Below are positions 58,211 to 64,000 of a DNA stretch of 64,000 nucleotides, piece after piece (position 1 is the stretch's first letter; every line of letters starts with the position of its first letter). The notes under the pieces are model-generated. The model saw only the letters and a list, made by a program, of their open reading frames with translations. It had not been told where the DNA came from and made no database searches. The DNA is from Bog-756 sp963839925 (GTDB taxonomy: Bacteria; Actinomycetota; Acidimicrobiia; Acidimicrobiales; RAAP-2), in the NCBI GenBank assembly GCA_963839925.1, contig CAWIWV010000002.1, positions 992,001 through 1,056,000 of the forward strand. The letters are read 5' to 3'. Made by a program: the position numbers and the translations under genes.

Positions 58211-58482
58211 GCGTAAAGGTCCGCATCCCGACACAGTTACGTGCCCTCACCGGGGGTGCCGGCGAGGTGGTCGTCGACGGCTCCTCGGTCGGCGAGGTGT
58301 TGAAGGCCCTCGACAGCGAGCACGCCGGCATCGGTGAGCGGCTGTTCGACGACAACGGGGAGCTCCGGCGCTTCGTCAACGTCTTCGTCGCCGACGAGGA
58401 CGTCCGCTTCCTCCAGGGGCTGGCGACCCCGGTGGAGGACGGCGCGACCGTCTCGATCATCCCTGCGGTCGCCGGAGGCTGA
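58207..58482 (+). CDS. CysO-like sulfur carrier protein (MoaD/ThiS ubiquitin fold)
   Basis: 91 residues, overlapping the previous stop by four bases. It opens with VKVRIPTQLRALTGG, contains GIGERLFDD, RRFVNVFVADEDVRFLQGLA and DGATVSIIPAVAGG, and ends in the free Gly-Gly that is adenylated and thiocarboxylated. The whole pattern, including the last six residues, closely follows mycobacterial CysO. In mycobacteria CysO-thiocarboxylate donates sulfur to O-phosphoserine through CysM; here the neighbour is a threonine-synthase-like enzyme and no cysM or Mec protease gene is nearby. The SAM riboswitch would control both genes through coupling. Confidence 0.9.
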   Translation: MSVKVRIPTQLRALTGGAGEVVVDGSSVGEVLKALDSEHAGIGERLFDDNGELRRFVNVFVADEDVRFLQGLATPVEDGATVSIIPAVAGG

Positions 58483-58496
58483 CCGCGAGCGGAGGT

Positions 58497-59132
58497 TCAG
58501 CCTGTGCTCGGGGCCAACCCGCGCAGGATGAACTCGCAGATGGTGTCTGCTTCGACCGAGGCAGGTTGCGGGAGCACCTCACCGGAACGGACCGCCATCG
58601 CTCCGTAGATCTGCTGGCCGATGAGCTTGACCGCCACGTCGGGGTCGAGATCGCGAAACGTCCCCGACGCGACACCTTCGACGAACAGATCCCGGAGGAG
58701 GCGTGCGATGTTGAGCCCGATGGCGGCCAGCTCGGTGCCGACCGCTTCGCTGCCGTGGGCGAACATCCCCTGGGTGGTCATCGCCAACCCGAAGAAGGCC
58801 GGACTGTCGTCGATCCGCTCGAGCATGCCCTCGATGAGTTGCTCCAGACGGTGGACCGGTTCGGTGTCCTGGTCCCACGCGCTGGCGATCCTCTCGAGCA
58901 GCTGATCGTGCATGCCCTTGAGGCAGGCGCGTAAGAGCTCGTCCCTGTTGGCGAAGTAGACGTAGATCGTGGATCGGGACACGCCCGCCTCGGCGGCGAT
59001 CTCGTCCATCGAGACGTCGGTGGTGCCACGTTCCCCGAACAGGCGCCTGGCGACCTCCACCACCTGCTCACGTCTGAAGTCCCGGATGACCTCTTTCAGG
59101 TCTCCCGTCGTTGCGCGCGAGCTCGTGGGCAT
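58497..59132 (-). CDS. TetR family transcriptional regulator
   Basis: 211 residues from ATG 59132. The HTH is VVEVARRLFGERGTTDVSMDEIAAEAGVSRSTIYVYFANRDELLRA (residues about 24-69); the remainder is a TetR ligand domain. It sits seven bases after the cytochrome P450 gene on the same strand, so the P450 and its likely regulator are co-transcribed. It ends 14 bases from the convergent cysO-like gene. Longer in-frame starts would lie inside the P450 gene and were rejected. Confidence 0.9.
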   Translation of the reverse strand: MPTSSRATTGDLKEVIRDFRREQVVEVARRLFGERGTTDVSMDEIAAEAGVSRSTIYVYFANRDELLRACLKGMHDQLLERIASAWDQDTEPVHRLEQLIEGMLERIDDSPAFFGLAMTTQGMFAHGSEAVGTELAAIGLNIARLLRDLFVEGVASGTFRDLDPDVAVKLIGQQIYGAMAVRSGEVLPQPASVEADTICEFILRGLAPSTG

Positions 59133-59139
59133 TCTTCTC

Positions 59140-60393
59140 TCAGGCCGACACTCGTGCAGCCGGCGGGAACGCCACCGGAATGTGCTTGACCCCGCTGATG
59201 AACTGCGACTGGAGCCGCTGCACTTCGCCGTCGAGCGTGATGTCGGGCATCCGGTCGAGGAGATGTTCGAACATGACCCGGATCTCCATCCGAGCCAGGT
59301 TCGCTCCCAGGCAGAAGTGCGGTCCTCCCCCGCCGAAGGCCAAGTGGGGATTCGGGTTGCGGGTGATGTCGAATCGCTGCGGATCGTCGAACACCGTCTC
59401 GTCACGGTTGGCCGACACGTGGAAGAACACCACCTTGGAGTCCGCCTCGATCTTCTGCCCGCCGAGCACGACATCCTGGGTGGCCTGGCGGCGGAAGTTC
59501 ATCACCGGCGAAACGTAACGCAACATCTCCTCCACCGCCGACGGCAGGAGCGAGCGGTCCTCACGGAGCAGTTGCCATTGGTCAGGGTTGTCGAAGAACG
59601 CGGCCATGCCACCCGAGATCAGGTTTCTGGTCGTCTCGTTGCCGGCGACGGTGAGCAGGAGGAAGAACAGCTCCAGCTCGGTTTCGGAAAGCTTCTCACC
59701 GTCGATCTCGACGTCGGTGAGCACGCTCATCAGGTCGGCGTGCGGATCAGCCCGCTTTGCCGCGAACAGCCCCGACGCGTAGGCGTACAGCTCCATCGCG
59801 GCCATCTGGGCGACCTCGCCGTCGGTCTGGTACTCGGGATCCTCGTTGCCGACCATCCGGTTCGACCAGTCGAACATGCGATGACGGTCCTCCTCGGGGA
59901 CGCCGAGCAGCTCGGCGATGACGACCAACGGAAGCTCCGCCGCCATGTCGGTCACGAAATCGGCACGACCTTGCTCGATGACCGAGTCGATGATCCGATC
60001 GGTTGCGTCGTTGATCCGATCGTGCAGCTGGTTGACCATCCTCGGTGTGAACCCCTTGTTGACCAGTCGCCGGTAGCGGGTGTGGAGCGGCGGGTCCATG
60101 TTCAACATGATCATCTGCTGCAGCGCCAGCTCTTCCTCGGGAAGGTCCCAGATGTAGGTGGCCTTCTTCGCCGACGAGAAGTTCTCGTGATCGCGGTTGA
60201 CCTCGGTGCACTCGGCATGGGTTGTCACCGCCCAGAATCCCGGGCCGTCGGCCTCCTCCTGCCACCAGACGGGGGCGTTCCTGCGAAGGAACGCGAACCA
60301 GTGATGCGGCACCCCCTGCACGAAGCGTCGGGAGTCGGTCAGGTCGATGTCGGTGAAGCGCACGGCATCGAGGTCGATCACGGTGTCTGACAT
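59140..60393 (-). CDS. cytochrome P450 (CYP125/CYP142-like steroid hydroxylase group)
   Basis: 417 residues. The I-helix AGNETTRN near residue 247, ExxR EEMLR near 283, and haem loop FGGGGPHFCLGANLAR near 348 are complete. An N-terminal stretch with FSSAKKATYIWDLP and NMDPPLHTRYRRLVNKGF is seen in actinobacterial P450s that hydroxylate steroid side chains or other lipids. A reductase and ferredoxin partner are not adjacent. ATG 60393 has AAGGTG nine bases upstream; earlier in-frame starts overlap the leader. It is divergent from the PadR gene, with 180 bases of shared control region. Confidence 0.92.
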   Translation of the reverse strand: MSDTVIDLDAVRFTDIDLTDSRRFVQGVPHHWFAFLRRNAPVWWQEEADGPGFWAVTTHAECTEVNRDHENFSSAKKATYIWDLPEEELALQQMIMLNMDPPLHTRYRRLVNKGFTPRMVNQLHDRINDATDRIIDSVIEQGRADFVTDMAAELPLVVIAELLGVPEEDRHRMFDWSNRMVGNEDPEYQTDGEVAQMAAMELYAYASGLFAAKRADPHADLMSVLTDVEIDGEKLSETELELFFLLLTVAGNETTRNLISGGMAAFFDNPDQWQLLREDRSLLPSAVEEMLRYVSPVMNFRRQATQDVVLGGQKIEADSKVVFFHVSANRDETVFDDPQRFDITRNPNPHLAFGGGGPHFCLGANLARMEIRVMFEHLLDRMPDITLDGEVQRLQSQFISGVKHIPVAFPPAARVSA

Positions 60394-60537
60394 GGTGGAC
60401 GCACCTTCCAGGCGATCGGACACATTGTCCGGTTTCTTGGATCGTATGTCCGGTTTCCTGCGGAGGTCAATGAATGCAAGGAGAACCGGGGTTCCGGGCG
60501 GGGCCGATGGAGCGGGGACCGGGCCTCCAGCCACTGC

Positions 60538-60550
60538 CTTGCAAAGCAAG
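60538..60550. promoter_or_regulatory. short inverted repeat before the PadR gene
   Basis: CTTGC-AAA-GCAAG lies seven bases upstream of a possible ATG at 60557 and 25 upstream of the preferred start. It could be an operator of the PadR protein. The call rests only on symmetry and position. Confidence 0.4.
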
Positions 60551-60574
60551 CTAGTCATGGGTATCTTGTGGTGC

Positions 60575-60928
60575 ATGGGACCGACGGAAGGACGGCGCAG
60601 CCAGTTGCTCCGGGGTGTCCTCGACCTCTGCCTGCTCGCCGTCATGACCGAAGGTCCGACCTACGGCTACGAGATGACCAAGCGGCTGCGGGCGCGGGGA
60701 CTCTCGATGGTGGGAGAGGGATCGATCTATCCGGTCTTGGGCCGACTCGAACGTGATGGTCTGGTCGAGACCCACCGGGCCGCCGGCAACGGAGGACCCC
60801 CTCGGAAGTACTACAGCCTCTCGTTGCAGGGACAGCAGGAGCTCGACGACGGTGTGCGGGAGTGGCAGGTGGCGCGGGACGCTGTCGACGGTGCACTCGG
60901 ATTGGTGAGGGTGGAGGTGCAGGCATGA
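60575..60928 (+). CDS. PadR family transcriptional regulator
   Basis: 117 residues from ATG 60575 (ATG 60557 would add six). The PadR winged helix is LLRGVLDLCLLAVMTEGPTYGYEMTKRLRARG, then GEGSIYPVLGRLERDGLVETH and PRKYYSLSLQGQQEL, a complete domain. The C-terminal helix is short (subfamily 2-like). It overlaps the next gene by ATGA, and such PadR-membrane-protein pairs are common, with the partner sensing or modulating the regulator. It is divergent from the P450 gene. Confidence 0.88.
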   Translation: MGPTEGRRSQLLRGVLDLCLLAVMTEGPTYGYEMTKRLRARGLSMVGEGSIYPVLGRLERDGLVETHRAAGNGGPPRKYYSLSLQGQQELDDGVREWQVARDAVDGALGLVRVEVQA

Positions 60929-61635
60929 ACGAGTTCATCGCGGAGTGCCGCAAGGAGTGGCGGCGCCTCGGCGTTCCCGACCACATCGCCAACGAGATGG
61001 CCGCCGACCTCCGGGCCGACATCGACGAGGCCGAGTCCGAGGGCGGCTCCGCAGAAGACGTGCTCGGAAACAGCCTCTTCGACCCACGCCAGTTCGCTGC
61101 AGCGTGGGCAGAGTCCCGCGGGGTCACCGCCCCTCAGGCCGCGCTGCCGTTGGTTCCCCCTCTGCGTAGTGGCGACGCTGTCGCCGGTCCTGGTGTCGCC
61201 GGTCCTGGTGTCGCCGGGTCTGGCGCTGTGGGTGGCGGATTGGGTGGCGGCGACGTCGGTGGCGGAGCTGCGGGTGGTGGTGCTGTTGGAGCGGCTGCGC
61301 CCGCAGCCTCAGGTCGTTTCTGGAAGCGTCGGACCACGGTGACCGCGGCCTTGGCCGTCGCCGCGGCCGTCCTGATGTTCGGCGGGCTCGCCCTCGCAGT
61401 GGGTCGTCGCGGCACGGCAGTTTCTCTCTCGGTGCGCAGGATCCTGCGTCCGGGTGCGTTCCGCCTGTTCCGGCCGAGGTCGTTCCCTCAGGTCGTCCTG
61501 CCCGTGCACCAATCCATCGGCGGCGTCCCCCAGGGCGTTGCGATCCTTGCCGTACTGATGCTGCTGGTCGGGGTCATCGTGCTCGGGATCGCCATCCTCT
61601 CGTGGGCGCCCTGGACCCGACGACATTCGAAGTGA
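60925..61635 (+). CDS. membrane protein with HAAS/DUF1700-like N-terminus, partner of PadR
   Basis: 236 residues. The first 60 residues (MNEFIAECRKEWRRLGVPDHIANEMAADLRADIDEAES) match the HAAS pattern found in genes paired with PadR regulators. A Gly/Ala-rich linker follows (roughly 90-150, with GGGLGGGDVGGG), then two to three hydrophobic helices (VTAALAVAAAVLMFGGLALAVG and VAILAVLMLLVGVIVLGIAIL). Translational coupling to PadR by ATGA implies a functional pair. No enzyme motif is visible. Confidence 0.76.
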   Translation: MNEFIAECRKEWRRLGVPDHIANEMAADLRADIDEAESEGGSAEDVLGNSLFDPRQFAAAWAESRGVTAPQAALPLVPPLRSGDAVAGPGVAGPGVAGSGAVGGGLGGGDVGGGAAGGGAVGAAAPAASGRFWKRRTTVTAALAVAAAVLMFGGLALAVGRRGTAVSLSVRRILRPGAFRLFRPRSFPQVVLPVHQSIGGVPQGVAILAVLMLLVGVIVLGIAILSWAPWTRRHSK

Positions 61636-61693
61636 TGCAGGTGCACGTGCCGGGGAAACGGGACCTGATACCGGTCCATCGGGCTGAGCACGC

Positions 61694-62053
61694 TTACCAA
61701 TCGACGGCGCCGTCGATGATGACCCGTGGTTCCTCGGTGAGGACGAAATCGAGGTGGTCGGTGTCGAGGAACTTGGGGAGGTCCTCGAACATCTGAGGCG
61801 AGTCCTCTTCCTGCATGTGCGCGTAGTACTCGTCCATCGATGCGAACCACTGGAGCGTCACCCCGTCGTATCCGGACCGGTCGTCGTCGCCGGCGTAATC
61901 GGCGAGGGGCCGGGGGTGCTGCTCGTAACGGAGTACGTGGGTGCCGCATTGGCCGTTAGCGATCAGTTGCGCGTGATTGTCCCGCCAGTAAGTCTGGAAC
62001 TCGAGAGGGGTCATTCCCTCCCGCCGCTTCAACAGACAGGTCAGCTTGATCAT
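61694..62053 (-). CDS. EthD domain-containing protein
   Basis: 119 residues from ATG 62053. IKLTCLLKRREGMTPLEFQTYWRDNHAQLI near the start and DGVTLQWFASMDEYYAHM in the middle are typical of the EthD/ferredoxin-like alpha-beta barrel family, whose members aid oxidation or decyclisation of ring ethers. It overlaps the methyltransferase stop by four bases. A role in catabolism is likely but no substrate is known. Confidence 0.82.
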   Translation of the reverse strand: MIKLTCLLKRREGMTPLEFQTYWRDNHAQLIANGQCGTHVLRYEQHPRPLADYAGDDDRSGYDGVTLQWFASMDEYYAHMQEEDSPQMFEDLPKFLDTDHLDFVLTEEPRVIIDGAVDW

Positions 62054-62847
62054 GGTTGCTCCGTTGTTCGGTCTGCGCCGACTCGGGCGCAGAAGAGATC
62101 GGTGATGTATGGCAGTGCGATCGGATCGCCGAGCGTGCCGCCGAACGCCTCGACGCTCGCGAGGAGCGCGTCCCGCTCCGGTTCGGGGAGGACCTGGACA
62201 TAGCTGCGGGTTGCGACCTGGTCGACGAAGGAGCCGAGGTCGAGTGACTGCACCCAAGGGAACTTGGTGCGCTCCACCGGCCCGAACAGTTTGCTCCGAT
62301 CGATCGTCTTGCCGAAGTCGGTCCCCACCGGATAGGGCTGGCAGGTATCCCACTTGCTGATCTTCACCAGCTGGGCGACCGCGGGATCGGATTCGTCCCG
62401 TTCGTTCCAGATGAGGGCCAGCCACCCCCCCGGACGAAGCACCCGCACGATCTCGGGGAGTGCCCGTCCCGGGTCGAACCAGTGAAACGCCTGCGCGACG
62501 ACCACCGCGTCCACGGAGGCGTCGGCCAATGGGATCATCTCGGCGGTGCCGCCCGCGACGACGACCCCGGGCACGGTGCGACGGAAGACCTCGCGCATCG
62601 AGGGTGAGGGTTCGACCGCAACGCAGACCGCGCCATCGGCCTGGAGGAGGCGGGTGAGTTTGCCGGTGCCTGCGGCCAGGTCGAGGACGCGGGTACCCGG
62701 GCCGATCCCACAGGTCGCTTCGAGATGGGCGACCGCAACGTCGGGATAGCCGGGGCGGGCCCGCTCGTAGAGGTCGGAACCGCTCTCGAAACCTGCTCGA
62801 CCGAGGGTCGCGTCGCCGCCTGCGATCGATGGTTCAGCAGTCGACAC
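62050..62847 (-). CDS. class I SAM-dependent methyltransferase
   Basis: 265 residues. Motif I TRVLDLAAGTGKLTRLLQ near residue 54, CVAVEPSPSM after strand 2, DAVVVAQAFHWFD near 110 and VLRPGGWLALIWNERDE near 133 place it in the same Methyltransf_11 group as the gene at 12374. It shares an ATGA overlap with the EthD gene downstream, so these two are one unit. The substrate is unknown. Confidence 0.84.
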   Translation of the reverse strand: MSTAEPSIAGGDATLGRAGFESGSDLYERARPGYPDVAVAHLEATCGIGPGTRVLDLAAGTGKLTRLLQADGAVCVAVEPSPSMREVFRRTVPGVVVAGGTAEMIPLADASVDAVVVAQAFHWFDPGRALPEIVRVLRPGGWLALIWNERDESDPAVAQLVKISKWDTCQPYPVGTDFGKTIDRSKLFGPVERTKFPWVQSLDLGSFVDQVATRSYVQVLPEPERDALLASVEAFGGTLGDPIALPYITDLFCARVGADRTTEQP

Positions 62848-62904
62848 GGGAACACTCTATTGGCGTGCGATGAGTAGATCTCGAGGATCAGATAGCTTCG
62901 AAGG

Positions 62905-63960
62905 GTGACCGAAGGCAGTCGCGCATCCGAAGCGGATCGGACCGAACCTCGGACGGTGTCCACCGAATTCCCTGTCGGAACCGCCGCGCCTCCGCGACAT
63001 CCCGGGCTGTCACCGGTCGAAGCCCGCCCTCGACACCGGTGGCTCAGTTCCCTGATCAACGCCGCGTGGGCTTGGACCTCCAAGCACGGAGCGATCGGAC
63101 CGGGCGATCGACCCGCTTCCCGTTTTGGAGCGTTCGGAGCGGGGAGCTGCATGGCGTTCCCACCGGGCGCGGTCTTCGGAGAACGTTGGATCCGAATCGG
63201 AAGGGACACCCTCATCGGTCCTCAGACGAGTATCAGCGCGGGCATGGTGCCGGGCCAGACCATGGTCACCGATCCGGTGGTCAGCATCGGGGATCGCTGC
63301 ATGATCGGTCGGGGGAGCCACATCGTCGGTCACCTCCAGGTGGTGATCGGCGACGATGTCCATACCGGCCCCTACGTGTACATCACCGATCAGAACCATG
63401 GCTACGAAGACCCGGACCAGGTCGTGCACGTGCAGTGGCCGAGTGACGTCCCGGTCGAGATCGGGAGCGGGAGCTGGATCGGAACCGGGGTGGTCATCCT
63501 TCCCGGCGCGGTGCTCGGGAAGAACGTCGTGGTGGGTGCAGGAGCAGTCGTGCGCGGGACGTTTCCCGATCACTGCGTGATCGCCGGAGTGCCGGCCAAG
63601 GTGGTTCGGCGCTACGTACCGGGTGTGGGTTGGGTGGGTGCGAGCGGATCCTCGGTTGCGACGGACGCGACTTCCGGGACGGATTGCGGACCAGATGCTG
63701 TATCCGGTGATGCGGCTGGCGTTGCCGATGGAGCCGATGGGGTACCCGACGCCTTGCTGCGGCGCCTGCCGTTGGAGCGGATGCCGTTCGAACGGGAAGA
63801 CCGGGCAGGCTCCGGCGTCGGCGGTGCAGGTGGTGCCGGGGCCGGTGGCGGGGCCGGGGCCGGGGCCGGTGGCGATGGTGCGGCGGCTGGGGGTGGCGGT
63901 GGCGCGGCTGGTGCTGCCGGTGTCATCCCTTCCGGTGCCCCGACGGCGCCGAGCCCGTGA
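62905..63960 (+). CDS. hexapeptide-repeat acyltransferase (left-handed beta-helix) with Gly/Ala-rich tail
   Basis: 351 residues from GTG 62905. Residues about 60-240 carry the hexapeptide turns of an LbH acyltransferase: VSIGDRCMIGRGSHIVG, VVIGDDVHTGPYVYITDQNHGYED, IGSGSWIGTGVVILPGAVLGKNVVVGAGAVV, then the VIAGVPAKVVRRYVPG end seen in CysE/MaaT-like enzymes. ITDQNHGY contains the catalytic His. The final 110 residues are disordered and the last 50 are almost all Gly and Ala (GGAGGAGAGGGAGAGAGG), which is unusual for this family. It probably acetylates a sugar or peptide; the tail may be a linker or surface anchor. Divergent from the methyltransferase gene. Confidence 0.83.
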   Translation: MTEGSRASEADRTEPRTVSTEFPVGTAAPPRHPGLSPVEARPRHRWLSSLINAAWAWTSKHGAIGPGDRPASRFGAFGAGSCMAFPPGAVFGERWIRIGRDTLIGPQTSISAGMVPGQTMVTDPVVSIGDRCMIGRGSHIVGHLQVVIGDDVHTGPYVYITDQNHGYEDPDQVVHVQWPSDVPVEIGSGSWIGTGVVILPGAVLGKNVVVGAGAVVRGTFPDHCVIAGVPAKVVRRYVPGVGWVGASGSSVATDATSGTDCGPDAVSGDAAGVADGADGVPDALLRRLPLERMPFEREDRAGSGVGGAGGAGAGGGAGAGAGGDGAAAGGGGGAAGAAGVIPSGAPTAPSP

Positions 63961-64000
63961 CGGCGCAACACCTCTGAAGTCTCGGCCCGACCTTCGGCGA

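Noticed and set aside
1..64000. Insertion sequences, prophage, integrons or CRISPR arrays
   Set aside because: No transposase, integrase or terminase motif, and no regularly spaced direct repeats with unique spacers, were seen on either strand.

Overview
The window is 64 kb of high-GC chromosomal DNA with dense, short-spaced genes, many GTG starts, twin-arginine and lipobox secretion signals, a MarP-like protease, a mycothiol-type formaldehyde dehydrogenase, a CysO-like sulfur carrier, DUF3052 and several TetR/MFS pairs. This points to an actinobacterium. The 42-residue extracellular repeat built around GYWEVASDGG and FYGSMGG suggests the class Acidimicrobiia, although that assignment is inference. 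No rRNA, phage, insertion sequence or CRISPR array was seen, and there is a single tRNA. No gene-free stretch exceeds 300 bases; the longest gaps (about 270, 225 and 220 bases) hold operators, a riboswitch and direct repeats.

Layout. 1-4856: a tightly overlapping catabolic operon (2-oxoacid:ferredoxin oxidoreductase alpha and beta, D-2-hydroxyacid dehydrogenase, TIM-barrel isomerase, Gfo/Idh/MocA oxidoreductase, SRPBCC protein, carboxymuconolactone-decarboxylase-like protein). 4879-7359: TetR regulator divergent from an ABC-2 exporter. 7378-13114: secreted phospholipase-C-like enzyme, a TetR-MFS operon with two operator copies, an SDR and a methyltransferase. 13183-14712: repeat plus SGNH secreted protein. 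14778-15731: fluoride riboswitch and a FluC pair. 15743-15981: small XRE regulator behind a symmetric operator array. 16002-22779: Lhr helicase, SoxR, and a SoxR-type promoter driving an SDR and a QueA-like gene. 22839-23978: lipoprotein hydrolase.

23983-33988: a lipid or cyclic-compound catabolic block. The leftward operon is lipoyl domain, SnoaL-like, Rieske oxygenase, KstD-like flavoprotein, E1 alpha-beta fusion, APH-like protein and acyl-CoA ligase. A divergent enoyl-CoA hydratase and SRPBCC gene face it. 34021-36503: mycothiol-type formaldehyde dehydrogenase divergent from formate dehydrogenase. 36507-39700: a methyltransferase and a candidate restriction-modification pair. 39836-42585: secreted Cys-rich beta-propeller-like lipoprotein and MarP-like protease. 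42664-53456: GH15 enzyme with a histone-like tail, MBL hydrolase, DMT transporter, lipoprotein, DUF3052, pyrF, LOG-like protein, DinB protein, tRNA-Thr, LytR_C protein, and convergent otsB and otsA. 53504-55915: TetR and MFS pump. 55933-58482: gpgS, then a SAM riboswitch, thrC-like gene and cysO-like gene. 58497-60393: TetR and cytochrome P450. 60575-63960: PadR and membrane partner, EthD protein, methyltransferase, hexapeptide acyltransferase.

The most interesting unit is the SAM riboswitch in front of a threonine-synthase-like PLP enzyme that overlaps a CysO-like sulfur carrier. Together they suggest a carrier-dependent homocysteine synthase or a methionine-linked control of threonine synthesis. 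Five otherwise intact genes carry single-base frameshifts, four of them in or beside short G/C runs, so sequencing or assembly error is likely for at least some.
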